Assembly: GCA_964035015.1 (NCBI GenBank)
Contig: OZ035997.1
Coordinates: 67,224,320 to 67,288,319 of the forward strand
Direction of reading: 5' to 3'
Length of the DNA: 64,000 nt
DNA from: Corallium rubrum
Taxonomy: Eukaryota; Cnidaria; Anthozoa; Scleralcyonacea; Coralliidae
The notes below the pieces were generated by a model. It worked only from the letters and a program-made list of their open reading frames with translations, had not been told where the DNA came from and searched no databases. The position numbers were made by a program, and so were the translations under genes. Of the stretch, positions 1 through 11,355 are shown piece after piece. How positions within the stretch are numbered: position 1 is the stretch's first letter; each line of letters opens with the position of its first letter.

Positions 1-1237
<1,237 letters not shown>

Positions 1238-1428
1238 TCTTTCCTTTCCTTTCCTTTCCTTTCCTTTCCTTTCCTTTCCTTTCCTTTTCTTTTCTTTTCT
1301 TTTCTTTTCTTTTCTTTTCTTTTCTTTTCTTTTCTTTTCTTTTCTTTTCTTTTCTTTTCTTTTCTTTTCTTTTCTTTTCTTTTCTTTTCTTTTCTTTTCT
1401 TTTCTTTTCTTTTCTTTTCTTTTCTTTC
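1238..1428. repeat. Pyrimidine pentanucleotide tract
   Basis: The tract starts as TTTCC units to about position 1283 and then changes to TTTTC units to about 1428, so it has two homogeneous blocks that differ by one base per unit. The plus strand is pure pyrimidine, the kind of tract that can form triplex (H-DNA). The serine/phenylalanine/leucine frame through it is an artefact. Confidence 0.96.
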
Positions 1429-1429
1429 T

Positions 1430-2213
1430 CCCTCCCTCTGTCTCAGTTTGTATAATTACAATACGACCGTGTTCATTAACTTTCCCCTACTAATTTACCA
1501 GAGCCTTGCACTCAACTCGATAAACACGAAAGCCAGCTCATATTAAAACATTTACACGGTACGCAAATACGCAAGTGTTACGGTTGTGGGAAAAGTATTA
1601 GAACACCTCCAGCAGTTCCCCCACCCCCAAACGACTTTGTCTTAGGGGCTAAAATTTTTTATTCATTTCCTCACCCAAGAACGGCCATTCTCACATTGAA
1701 AAAGGGTTGGAAACACTTCCACTTTAAGCGGTCATGCGTAAAAGAATATTTGCATTTAGACATTCATGTATGTAATTTAGTTAAAAGTAAACTAAATAAG
1801 GTGCACTGGGATTGCCCAGGTCGCGAGTTTGGACTTGTGCAAATATAGCATGCTTGCCATAAGAAATCAGTCCAGTTGTTTAAGGCAGCGTGGCCGACCA
1901 ATTTTATTTCAGATGACATGTCTTAAAGACACTGTTGTATCCCGTATGTCACAGAAATTTTATATACTAGTAAATTTATCCTTAAATATTCATGTCTAAA
2001 GCACATCAAGATAGAACAGAAGACAACATTTAAAACCCACGATTTATGTTAATTGCGTTTTGGACGACTTGACAAGATCAATTTTTTAGAGTTTAAAAAT
2101 ATCGATCTCAACAATCATAATGTAGAATTTGTTGTTCTGCATGTTTTATATGTAGCATTAAATGTAGTATTTAATAATGTAGTAATTAATGTAGTATTTT
2201 GTCAATAGTATTA
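1430..2213. other. No gene seen
   Basis: AT-rich spacer. No open frame with a recognisable product. The last part, rich in 'tgtagtat' words, leads into the 65-bp minisatellite. Confidence 0.55.
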
Positions 2214-4075
2214 ATCATAGCACATCCAACAAATAGCGGCAGTATTGGATAGCACATGCACATAGATAGCAGCAATGTTAGATAGCACATCTGACAAATA
2301 GCGGCAGTATTGGATAGCACATACACAGATAGCAACAATGTTAGATAGCACATCCAACGAATAGCGGCAGTATTGTATAGGCTAGCACATGCACACAGAT
2401 AGCAGCAATGTTCGATAGCACATCCAACAAACAGCGGCAGTATTGGATAGTACATGCACATAGATAGCAGCAATGTTAGATAGCACATCTGACAAATAGC
2501 GGCAGTATTGGATAGCACATGCACATAGATAGCAGCAATGTTAGATAGCACATCTGACAAATAGCGGCAGTATTGGATAGCACATACACTGATAGCGGCA
2601 ATGTTAGATAGCACATCCAACAAATAGCGCCAGTATTGGATAGCATATGCACATAGATAGCAGCAATGTTAGATAGCACATCCAATAAATAGCGCCAGTA
2701 TTGGATAGCATATGCACATAGATAGCAGCAATGCTAGATAGCACATCGACAAATAGCGGCAGTATTGGATAGCACATACACATAGATAGCAGCAATGTTA
2801 GATAGCACATCCAATAAATAGCGCCAGTATTGGATAGCATATGCACATAGATAGCAGCAATGCTAGATAGCACATCCGACAAATAGCGGCAGTATTGGAT
2901 AGCGCATACACATAGATAGCAGCAATGTAGGATAGCACACCCAACGAAGGATGGCACATACATGCACATAGAGAGGAGCAATGTTAGATAGCACATCCAA
3001 CAAATAGCGGCAGTATTGGATAGCACATACACATAGATAGCAGCAATGTTAGATAGCACATCCAACAAAAAGCGGCAGTATTGGATAGCACATACACATA
3101 GATAGCAGCAATGTTAGATAGCACATCCAACGAATAGCGGCAGTATTGGATAGCACATGCACATAGATAGCAGCAATGTTAGATAGCACATCCAACAAAT
3201 AGCGGCAGTATTGGATAGCACATGCATATAGATAGCAACAATGTTAGATAGCACATCGAACAAATAGCGGCAGTATTGGATAGCACATGCACATAGATAG
3301 CAGCAATCTTAGATAGCACATCCAACAAATAGCGGCAGTATAGGATAGCACATACACATAGATAGCAGCAATGTTAGATAGCACATCCAACAAATAGCGG
3401 CAGTATTGGATCGCACATGCACATAGATAGCAGCAATGTTAGATAGCACATCCAACAAATAGCGGCAGTATTGGATAGCACATGCACATAGATAGCAGCA
3501 GTGTTAGTTAGCACATCCAACAAATAGCGGCAGTATTGGATAGCACATGAACATAGATAGCAGAAATGTTAGATAGCACATCCAACAAATAGCGGCAGTA
3601 TTGGATAGCACATGCACATATATAGCAGCAATGTTAGATAGCACATCTGACAAATAGCCGCAGTGTTGGATAGCACATACACATAGATAGTAGCAATGTT
3701 AGATAGCACATGCAAAAAAATAGCAGAATCCTTTGATAGCACATCCAAATAGGTAGCAGCAATGTTAGATAGCACATCCAACCAAATAGCAGTGGTACTG
3801 GATAGCACATCCAGATAGATATCAGCAATGTTAGATAGCACATCCAACGAACTAGCAGTGGTATTGAATTGCACATCCGAATAGATATCAGCAATGTTAG
3901 ATAGCACATCCAACAAAATAGCAATGGTATTGGATAGCACATCCAAATAGATAGCAGCAATGTTAGATAGCACATCCAACAAATAGCGCCAGTATTGGAT
4001 AGCACATGCACATAGATAGCAGCAATGTTAGATAGCACATCCGACAAATAGCGGCAGTATTGGATAGCACATGCT
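2214..4075. repeat. 65-bp minisatellite, about 28 copies
   Basis: The unit is about 65 bp, built from two related halves of about 32 bp. One half contains CATCCAACAAATAGCGGCAG and the other CATGCACATAGATAGCAGC. Successive starts such as 3121 and 3186 give the period. Copies between about 3700 and 3960 form a diverged sub-block with CATCCAAATAG and CATCCAACGAACTAG variants. The long leucine/cysteine-rich frames on the minus strand are repeat artefacts. Confidence 0.95.
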
Positions 4076-4159
4076 ACGGTGACCCACAAGGGCAACACAG
4101 AAATAAACGAAGACATAGAAGATTTATATTCCAAAAGCACAATATACGTATTTACAGTA

Positions 4160-4822
4160 CAGATAAATGTCCAACCGAAAAATATTTCCAACCGAAAATA
4201 TTTCTATAGCAGAAATATTTCCAACCGAAAAATATTTCCAGCCGAGAAATATATCCAGCCGAAATACATTTCCAGCCGAGAAATATTTCCAGCCGAAATA
4301 TATTTCCAGCCGAGAAATATATCCAGCCGAAATATATTTCCAGCCGAGAAATATATCCAGCCGAAATATATTTCCAGCTGAGAAATATATCCAGCCGAAA
4401 TATATTTCCAGCCGAGAAATATTACCAGCCGAGAAATATATCCAGCCGAAATATATTTCCAGCCGAGAAATATATCCAGCCGAAATATATTTCCAGCCGA
4501 GAAATATATCCAGCCGAAATATATTTCCAGCCGAGAAATATATCCAGCCGAAATATATTTCCAGCCGAGAAATATATCCAGCCGAAATATATTTCCAGCC
4601 GAGAAATATATCCAGCCGAAATATATTTCCAGCCGAGAAATATATCCAGCCGAAATATATTTCCAGCCGAGAAATATTTCCAGCCGAAATATATTTCCAG
4701 CCGAGAAATATTTCCAACCGAGAAATATTATTTCCAGCCGAGAAATATATCCAACCGAAATATATTTCCAGCCGAGAAATATTTCCAGCCGAAATATATT
4801 TCCAGCCGAGAAATATTTCCAT
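4160..4822. repeat. 17/34-bp minisatellite (CCAGCCGA core)
   Basis: Monomers of 17 bp alternate between two types, CCAGCCGAAATATATTT and CCAGCCGAGAAATATAT, giving a 34-bp higher-order period. The 5' copies carry AACCGA instead of AGCCGA. The block ends directly against the leader of the integrase-core gene. The same monomers occur in opposite orientation at 28445-28625 beside the first exon of the HECT gene. Open frames on both strands here are artefacts of the period. Confidence 0.95.
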
Positions 4823-4860
4823 CCGAAGTATTCCAACAATGCATCCCATAAACCTTTGTG
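4823..4860 (+). promoter_or_regulatory. Leader shared with the HECT gene
   Basis: This 38-bp stretch around TCCAACAATGCATCCC matches the reverse complement of 28411-28448 with two differences. Both copies sit between the 17-bp minisatellite and the first zinc-ribbon codons of a gene. The ATG at 4839 is out of frame with the downstream protein and closes after 13 codons, so it could be a short upstream ORF or part of a 5' UTR. A promoter or leader role is inference from position. Confidence 0.45.
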
Positions 4861-6076
4861 CAACAGCTGTCATTGGGTAACGTATGATTCAGCGCAAACA
4901 TACGCAACTTGCCGTCAATGCAACGCTGACCTGCCAACTCTGTACAATTTCTGTACTAACTGTGGTGCTGAGAATACCAATGAGACAAGACGTAACGATA
5001 ATACCGGGTCTGGAACAACTTGTCAGTGTGGTTTTGTAACGTCACAGTTCGACACTTTCTGTACTCGCTGTGGTACAGAGAAAGGAGTTGATGAAAATAC
5101 GAATGAAGAAATGACCTTGATTCAACAATATTTCCGAAAAGGTTTCGAGTACAAAACAATTGTTGCGCTCATGACCAAGCATCACGGTATTAACATGTGT
5201 ATACGAACGTTGAAGTCACGATTGAAAGAATGTGGACTTCGAAGGCGTGTGGCGTCATATAACGTGGCAGAAGTGCGGGAAAGAATCAGAAAAGAATTAG
5301 ATGGTCCCAGGTGCTTGGGTGGTTACAGGTCAATTTGGCTCACACTCAAGATGGATGGGTTTCAAGTTCCTCGACATGATGTCGAAGAATTTGTGAAACA
5401 GCTAGACCCAGAAGGTTGTGAGTTGAGACGAGCCAAGCGTTTAAAACGAAGAAAATACAGGTCACCACGCCCTAATCATGGTTGGCACATAGACGGGTAC
5501 GACAAGTTGAAACCATTCGGCTTTCCAATCCACGGTTGCATAGATGGTTGGAGTAGGAAAGTAATGTGGCTAAAGATGACGAGGTCTAACAATAACCCTG
5601 CTATTACTGCTTCATTCTACATTGAATGTGTAAGAGAATTTGACGGATGCCCTGTTAAAGTTAGGAGTGACTGTGGAACAGAAAATGGTGTTATAGCTGC
5701 TATTCAGTGTGAATTCCGCGGAACAAGCGATGCTCATGTATTTGGTACCTCTCCGGCAAACCAAAGGATTGAAGGGTGGTGGTCGTATTTACGTCGAGCT
5801 AGATCTACTTGGTGGATAAATTATTTCAAGGATTTGGTAGAAAAAGAACTGTTTCATCCAGGAAACGAGCTTCAGAATGAAGCACTTCGGTACTGTTTTT
5901 CAACTGTACTACAACGCGATCTCGATAGAACAAAAGAGCACTGGAATGCCCATTACATACGGCAATCGCGACATGATACCATACCTGGGAGACCAGATGA
6001 GTTATTCAGTTTGCCCGGAAATCACGGAGGCACTGATGGACTGCTTCTCGAAGTTTCCGACGAAAAGTTACAGTAA
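4856..6076 (+). CDS. Zinc-ribbon DDE integrase-core protein
   Basis: About 400 residues. The N-terminus holds cysteine pairs typical of zinc ribbons (CNSC, CRQC, CTNCG, CQCG, CTRCG, residues 2-75). A helix-turn-helix-like part follows, then an integrase/RNase-H core with candidate acidic residues in HIDGYD (about 203), VRSDCGTEN (about 280) and RIEGWW (about 306). This resembles the uncharacterised integrase-core proteins that are abundant in cnidarians and fish; I do not know whether they are mobile or domesticated. No in-frame ATG is visible at the N-terminus (the frame opens on TTG), so the true start is upstream, possibly in another exon. After the stop, an open stretch in another frame (6075-6172) reads like a continuation, so the 3' end may carry a frameshift. 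Confidence 0.75.
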   Translation: MCNSCHWVTYDSAQTYATCRQCNADLPTLYNFCTNCGAENTNETRRNDNTGSGTTCQCGFVTSQFDTFCTRCGTEKGVDENTNEEMTLIQQYFRKGFEYKTIVALMTKHHGINMCIRTLKSRLKECGLRRRVASYNVAEVRERIRKELDGPRCLGGYRSIWLTLKMDGFQVPRHDVEEFVKQLDPEGCELRRAKRLKRRKYRSPRPNHGWHIDGYDKLKPFGFPIHGCIDGWSRKVMWLKMTRSNNNPAITASFYIECVREFDGCPVKVRSDCGTENGVIAAIQCEFRGTSDAHVFGTSPANQRIEGWWSYLRRARSTWWINYFKDLVEKELFHPGNELQNEALRYCFSTVLQRDLDRTKEHWNAHYIRQSRHDTIPGRPDELFSLPGNHGGTDGLLLEVSDEKLQ

Positions 6077-6224
6077 CTGATCATCTGCTAGAAGATCCAA
6101 GTGAAAGTAACATCTACCAAGAGTATTTTGACTTTCTTATGGTTAATTGTGAGCTAGAACACCCAAATTACTGAAGGAAGCTGAGGAGCTGTATATTAAG
6201 CTCAATGATATAGCCCAATTATAA
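6075..6224 (+). pseudogene. Out-of-frame tail of integrase-core gene
   Basis: In the frame shifted from the main ORF, codons read VTDHLLEDPSESNIYQEYF and onward to a stop near 6172. A second shift then gives KEAEELYIKLNDIAQL to about 6223. The acidic, tyrosine-rich composition looks like coding sequence and follows the core domain directly. I infer a decayed C-terminus of the same protein. Confidence 0.5.
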
Positions 6225-7820
6225 TTTGATGAAAACTATCAAAGACTTAGATCAGTCCTCGCTTTCATGTATATAGCGTAATATATAGAACAAGCGATTA
6301 ACTCCATAAGAACATTTGAAACTTGTATATATAAATAGAATATTGTGTATATACTATACAGAAAATTTTCTGTCGTTGCAACATGCATATCTTTAGTGAT
6401 TTACATCTCTATAAGTATGTGTCGCCTGTTATATCCCAAGTGCGCCACATATGGACTATACTCATCAGCACTCAGCAGTCTTATTTTATTTATACACTCG
6501 GAAACTGGACTTGAAGTCGATGGTTTTCTGTAAAAAAAATTTTTTTCTGGCGACCTCTGTGTCATGCGACATAGACCGGTCTACATCTATATAGGTTTTC
6601 GTTAAAAAAACGCAACATTTCTCCACTTTTCGAACCGTTGAGACTACGAGCGCGGGCCTAACCGTAAAGGCGTTATAAAGGAAATTGCGTTTGAAACGAA
6701 TACCCACAATTGTAGAAGGGTCCATAAATTCTTAAAATGACTTAAAAAGTTCAACTGAGATTCAAACTTGTTAGATGAATTGTGTCTCCAAAGACGCAGG
6801 AAAATTGAGCAGCCAAATAGAGAACTTTTCTTTAAAGATTTAAATGCTGGATCGTATATGTTTAAATCAAAACAAAATCTTGCCTAACGAAAAGCGTGGA
6901 GATTGCAAGGAAACTACAGTAGCTGTATGCAACAAAAATCAAAACATGCCATTTTTGCAGTATTGTGGTTGCTCAATGTAATGCAAAGCACATGACAGAA
7001 TTGAAGATCGCCATTCATGAATGACCAAGTTCTTCTATGTAGTGTTGACTGTTGCGTTGAATGGCATTTTACTAATCCACAGATATATGCTGATTATAAA
7101 CCTTTGCGCAAGTTGATTTGGGGCTCATATAATATTCTATTAGTGAGTAGTAGGAACTCATAATTTTTAAAAAACTCATTTATATTTCATGAGGAAAACA
7201 CAAAGAAAAATCATAAAAAAATCATAACGTGCTTTTATATGTGATAAAACATTCTCCTGATTTACATAAACTTTAGCTTTGATTTTCTCGCCTTAGACAA
7301 CGTTAATTTTCAAAATTACTACGCCAACGAACTTATATACCAAATGGTGATTGTTTTTAAAGCCATTCAAAACACTCGCAGAACGTGTTTTATCAGATCT
7401 AAAACAATCGACTTCGCCTCGTGCGTGTTTTATATCTGATAAAACACTCCTGCTCATGTTTTAAAAATTACGTAACAAAATCACTGATGTATTCGTGTAC
7501 ACCATAAAAATATACCCCATTAAACCACAAGTATCAATATTATAAACTGATTTTACTCATCGACAAATCCGTGGAGTTATCACTTCAACAGGTATTGCAC
7601 AAAGCTGATTTACTTTATTATTATGATTATATATAATTATATGGGTATGATCGATTTGCTGAAAAAAAATCACAAAACAAAACAATGTAAATATGCAGGT
7701 AAAAAATATTCACATAAGTATATAATAGGTGAAATTACTGTATAGATTGTATGTAGATTGTATGTAGTTGACGTAGTTGGAAAAGTGGAAGAAGACGTCA
7801 ATTTCTTTCTCTTTGGTTAC
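6225..7820. other. No gene seen
   Basis: AT-rich spacer between the integrase-core gene and the last detected HECT exon. It holds a short inverted repeat (7386-7448). I could not find the end of the HECT C-lobe in it. The 79-codon minus-strand frame at 6486-6725 has no recognisable motif. Confidence 0.5.
7386..7448. repeat. 21-bp inverted repeat
   Basis: GTGTTTTATCAGATCTAAAAC at 7386-7406 pairs with 7428-7448 with one mismatch across a 21-nt spacer. Related GATAAAACA words occur at about 7240. It may be a remnant of a small foldback element. Confidence 0.6.
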
Positions 7821-8025
7821 TTGCGATTCACTGTAGTTGACAATGAATTCGTCAAGCAATGTTGTGCATGAAAGCTTGGGTACGCCTCCAAGAGTGAAAA
7901 TTGACCTCTACATATTGGGATTGTCTCGAATGGAGGATAGGAGTCCATATATCTTCAAACCCTCCGTAACCTGTAGGATACTAGGCATGCTGCCTTCCAG
8001 TGCCTGATCATGAATGCAGATTGAC
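7821..8025 (-). pseudogene. HECT ligase gene, exon E (C-lobe linker)
   Basis: The acceptor (AATATAG) and donor (GTAACC) are visible, and the phase matches the preceding exon: its last two bases plus the first G complete a Glu codon. The reading is SICIHDQALEGSMPSILQ, then EGLKIYGLLSSIRDNPNM, then an in-frame TAG, then a continuation ending in LLDEFIVNYSESQ. The content corresponds to the N-lobe/C-lobe linker of G2E3-like HECT proteins. The internal stop suggests that the gene is not functional, unless it is an assembly error. Confidence 0.6.
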
Positions 8026-8057
8026 CTATATTGAAAAGGAATAATGAAGATTATAAT

Positions 8058-8172
8058 CTATTTATTTATTTATTTATTTATTCATTCATTCATTCATTCA
8101 TTCATTCATTCATTCATTCATTCATTCATTCATTCATTCATTCATTCATTCATTCATTCATTCATTCATTCC
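8058..8172. repeat. (ATTC)n microsatellite
   Basis: A TTTA-unit start is followed by about 25 ATTC units, visible directly. It lies in the intron between HECT exons D and E. Confidence 0.96.
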
Positions 8173-8286
8173 ATTCATTCAATTATTTATTCAACTATAC
8201 TTAAATAAGTAATTATTCGAAGTTATTATTTCTCGATTTCTAGCACAGATCGAGTCGTAGCATAGAAACTGTCGCGAAATGCTTAC

Positions 8287-8417
8287 TCGATTATTTTCTT
8301 AACAGATTCCATGTCCTCTCTAGAAGGCACTCCGTTGTATCCGATTGTCTGGAGGATGTCAAGAACGCTGTCACTCATAAGCAATGCACTTATTTCGCTA
8401 TTGTCGGCTTCAGTTAA
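8287..8417 (-). pseudogene. HECT ligase gene, exon D
   Basis: The acceptor (CTTATTAG) and donor (GTAAGC) frame an open exon reading LTEADNSEISALLMSD, then SVLDILQTIGYNGVP, then SREDMESVKKIIE. It joins exon C in phase 0 and exon E in phase 2. The segment corresponds to the helical middle of the HECT N-lobe in G2E3-like proteins. The exon itself has no lesion. Confidence 0.65.
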
Positions 8418-8496
8418 CTAATAAGATGAAAACCAAAAATATCGTTTGTTAGACACGGACAACGCAGTCGAAAATTGAAACTTATTAAACACAAAC

Positions 8497-8765
8497 CTTC
8501 TGGCATACGTCTTTCAAGTAACTGGTTTTGCAATCCTTAAAGTCTAGATTCCGACTTATGATATTATATATCACAGGGGAAAAAAGATTAGGTCCAGGGC
8601 CTCCTTGTACGACGGACATAGCCATTATTTCTCCTGCTATCCGAAAGTCCTCACTCGCCAAAGCCAAGACAGACTTAGTTGGGCAGCCGTCACTCGCCAA
8701 AGCCAAGACAGACTTAGTTGGGCAGCCGTCAGGAAACAGTCGAGACCGGCAGTATTCCAGCATTT
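8497..8765 (-). pseudogene. HECT ligase gene, exon C (N-lobe core)
   Basis: The acceptor TTTCTTATAG and the donor GTTTGT are visible. The core reads DFRIAGEIMAMSVVQGGPGP, the strongly conserved HECT N-lobe segment in which the helix before GGP helps form the E2 and ubiquitin surface. A 45-bp tandem duplication (8655-8744 region) repeats DGCPTKSVLALAS in frame. The exon contains no stop. Confidence 0.7.
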
Positions 8766-9501
8766 CTATAAGAAATAAACTGTTCATGTATTAGGAATTA
8801 TATAAAATCAAATTATAGATGCATGTGCTGATGTGCAAAAGGTCACGCCATTTTTGCAGTTGATTTTTCTTACCGTAAGCCAACACGCATCTAGGAGAAC
8901 CTTTCGCAATTTTAATATGGATTTTTGGCAAGCAATTATACATATTTTTATTAGAGAAAAATAAAAGTCCTGTCGGAATTTGGTGCCAACAATAGGTTGC
9001 AAAGTCATATCGTTCTTTCCTGAAAATCTAAAAGTGACGACTGTGTACAATTACATGTTATATATGCAGTGCTGATCGAAAGCAAGAACGCCATTACGAC
9101 AGCATCCACGGGCGCCACCTTTACAATTTACCAATTTTTATTTTAAAGGCTTGACGTTCCAAATTGTATCTTATAATATTATCTTGTCTATTTCATCATC
9201 TAGTCAATGAAAGAATGCAAGCAGGGAAAAGTTAATCAGGGTCTTAAGGGGATCGGTATTTCCGGATGAATGACAATGAAGGTGTGACTCGTAAACGGCG
9301 CGCCATAGCAATTGCAACTTGCAATGCGTTAATTTCTGCTTGGTAAATTTGTCAATATTTTGCAAGTTTTCAAAAATATTTTCACATTTTTTATACTCAC
9401 AATGTTTTGACCTCAAATTTGTTGTTTCTCACTCTAATGTAAGGTGTCATAATCCGTTTCATTTGGACATTACAGAATCATCCTCAGAAACATGAGAAAA
9501 T

Positions 9502-9723
9502 TTTTCATGATGTCTTACACTGCTAAAGTCAACCGAAAAATTTCGGCTGACTCGAGCGGGATTTGAACTCGCACCTTCGGGATTCCGGTCCGCCGCTCTA
9601 CCTGTTCAGCTATCGAGCCGCAGGTAGAGCGGCGGACCGGAATCCCGAAGGTGCGAGTTCAAATCCCGCTCGAGTCAGCCGAAATTTTTCGGTTGACTTT
9701 AGCAGTGTAAGACATCATGAAAA
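9502..9723. repeat. Foldback element containing tRNA-like sequence
   Basis: Arms 9502-9604 and 9621-9723 (103 bp each) appear perfectly complementary across a 16-nt spacer. On the minus strand 9549-9619 reads as a 71-nt tRNA-like sequence: a 7-bp acceptor stem (GGCTCGA with TCGAGTC, one G-T pair), a D-arm with GGTAGAGC and a T-arm with GTTCAAATC. The anticodon stem pairs only at its centre, so I do not call a working tRNA. The plus strand carries an inverted copy of the 3' part. It sits in the intron between HECT exons B and C and may be a tRNA-derived SINE or MITE that arose by inverted duplication. Confidence 0.85.
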
Positions 9724-9802
9724 TGTGCATTAGGCATTAGACTGATTAGAGCATTTTATACTACACAATATACTAACAATAAGCTGGTATCAAAGTCGTT
9801 AC

Positions 9803-10016
9803 CCGTAAAAAAACTCTCGTTTAGGTCCACCATCATCTATGGCTGGTTCACCGCAAAAGGTTATTTTTATCAAGTGACATGGGTTATAACTGTTGTTTCT
9901 TGCCCCCACGTAATCTAGCCATAGATTCTTTCTTCGCAATGTAACCCGAATAGTTTCTGTGCTCAGCTGTTCTTTCAAGTTACAGATTTCTTCTTTAACA
10001 CATCTGTGTTCTTCTA
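9803..10016 (-). pseudogene. HECT ligase gene, exon B (start of HECT domain)
   Basis: The acceptor (TATATAG) and donor (GTAACG) flank a frame reading TIRVTLRRKNLWLDYVGAR and ending GEPAIDDGGPKREFF, the signature at the start of HECT domains in G2E3-like ligases (DDGGP.REF). The exon ends after a run of seven T. With six T the junction to exon C would continue in frame, giving REFF-T-E before MLEYC, so the run may carry a one-base slip. P1 is inserted in the intron just upstream of this exon. Confidence 0.65.
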
Positions 10017-10068
10017 CTATATAAGTAAAACAAACGAACAATAGTCCAATCGTCACGTGTTGCGCTCC

Positions 10069-10074
10069 AAAAAT
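10069..10074. repeat. Left target-site duplication of P1 (AAAAAT)
   Basis: AAAAAT directly before the left terminus matches AAAAAT at 27480-27485 after the right terminus. Six bases is the usual Polinton target-duplication length. Confidence 0.9.
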
Positions 10075-10544
10075 AGTAGTATAGAACTTGAGGGTATGGG
10101 CGCACTTTTTTTTTTCCCAACAAAGACAGCCCCCAGATGATCAGATTTAGCGAGGAGGGTTGTTTGAAACGGTAAGCTTTTTTAAAAATTTTTTTAAGTA
10201 TAAGAAAAAGGGACGAAAAGGGACCCAAACCAAAAAAGAATTCTGGAATTCATCAAGAAAGGATGTTTGAAAGGGGAAAAAAATTTTCGCGCCTCCAAAA
10301 ACCCATTTTCGTCTGCTTATACTTCAAAAAGTGAAAAAACGACCCACCCCTTTCGGACGCTTTTGTTGGATTTGATATGAAACACCTCAAAGCGATCAGG
10401 GTTGTGGTTTTGACACACATTTCACTTACTCCCCGATTTCTGCTCAGATACTTTTGTTTTGTGTTGGTACACATGTTTTCCCACAGTTATACCACCAGAT
10501 AGCAGTCCGAGGCATGGTATATACGGTGTGATCATGGCTACAAC
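10075..10544. repeat. P1 left terminal inverted repeat
   Basis: It matches the reverse complement of 27008-27479 over about 470 bp, with a handful of differences mostly in homopolymer runs. Similarity stops after GGCTACAAC. A 73-codon frame (10253-10474) is mirrored in the right repeat. It is intact only because the repeat is conserved, so I do not call a gene. Confidence 0.93.
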
Positions 10545-10569
10545 ATCACTCTTTCCCTATAGTGAGTGG

Positions 10570-11301
10570 TCAACGCTTTTTCCATATGTAGTAAATAATA
10601 CCACATGATAGGATAATAACCAGATACTCTCCTGTGAGAATAATAGTTTTACCGCCTGCCTTTTCTATGGCCGTCCATGGTATGATAGATCCTTTTGCTG
10701 CCGGATGTAGCTTTTCCCACTTCTTAGCTTGGTGTACGATATCTGATCCTTTTCGTGTCACTCCAACCGACAACCCAGTTACTATTGCAATAACCGATAA
10801 ACCAACAGCAGTTGCGATGCCCGCCCTCTTCAGAACCTTCTCTGAGAGACTTTTCTGCCATTCGTCATAATACTTCCGGATATCAGTTCTTAGGTCATCA
10901 ACACTCCGATCTGTGATTGTAGTGGGGTTAAGCTCTTCACCAAGGTACTCTAACTCATAATACTCACCTTTGTTTTCAAAGTCAAAAATCTTACTTACGA
11001 CAAAGATTCTCCTATCAAGCAGATAACGTAAGAAGGTGGGATCTATACATTGTGGCTCAAGGTCAAGAGTTTCTGTGAAAAGTTCTTCCAATTTCCTATG
11101 TGATTCCAACACCATCTCATCCCTAAGTCTTAACCTATTATTCAGGTTTATATTTACGGATGGTTGCCCCTCTGGTCCGGTGGCTGTGTAATGGACAGTT
11201 GAGCCCCCACCGAAGTCAGTTTCGTCTTGGCCCTCAGTTTCATGTAACTCATTTGGCTCAGGTGTTCTGTCTTCCATCTCATAAAATTCTCCTTCTTCCA
11301 T
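10570..11301 (-). CDS. P1 membrane protein with acidic N-terminus
   Basis: 243 residues, family not recognised. The N-terminal 30 residues are very acidic. The middle is charged and helical, a hydrophobic segment spans about 168-188, and a second one at the C-terminus (YLVIILSCGIIYYIW) is followed by KKR. Two membrane passes are likely. It is the last gene of the minus-strand block, downstream of PolB, and ends just inside the left terminal repeat. The ATG is preceded by ATTATATT, like the AT-rich start contexts of its neighbours. Confidence 0.7.
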   Translation of the reverse strand: MEEGEFYEMEDRTPEPNELHETEGQDETDFGGGSTVHYTATGPEGQPSVNINLNNRLRLRDEMVLESHRKLEELFTETLDLEPQCIDPTFLRYLLDRRIFVVSKIFDFENKGEYYELEYLGEELNPTTITDRSVDDLRTDIRKYYDEWQKSLSEKVLKRAGIATAVGLSVIAIVTGLSVGVTRKGSDIVHQAKKWEKLHPAAKGSIIPWTAIEKAGGKTIILTGEYLVIILSCGIIYYIWKKR

Positions 11302-11355
11302 AATATAATAGGTTATATTACTCCTCCCATTGTGCTACCCCGTTGTCGATTCTAA

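Noticed and set aside
2186-4191. Long Leu/Cys-rich minus-strand ORFs
   Set aside because: They follow the 65-bp minisatellite period and overlap one another; they are translations of a tandem repeat, not genes.
2214-4822. CRISPR-like array
   Set aside because: Units are contiguous without unique spacers, in a eukaryotic setting; this is a minisatellite.
4079-4880. Repetitive ORFs on both strands
   Set aside because: Products of the 17/34-bp minisatellite; equal coding potential on both strands marks them as artefacts.
6486-6725. 79-codon minus-strand ORF as the missing HECT C-lobe
   Set aside because: No HECT C-lobe signature (no active-site Cys context) and no matching splice phase.
8808-9416. 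Minus-strand ORFs as extra HECT exons
   Set aside because: Exons B and C appear to join directly in the family alignment by eye, and these ORFs show no HECT similarity.
9549-9619. Functional tRNA gene
   Set aside because: The anticodon stem pairs only at its centre and the sequence is embedded in a perfect inverted repeat; treated as tRNA-derived.
10253-10474. 73-codon ORF, also at 27078-27299
   Set aside because: The same ORF is in both terminal repeats, overlaps a real gene end in another frame and has no motif.
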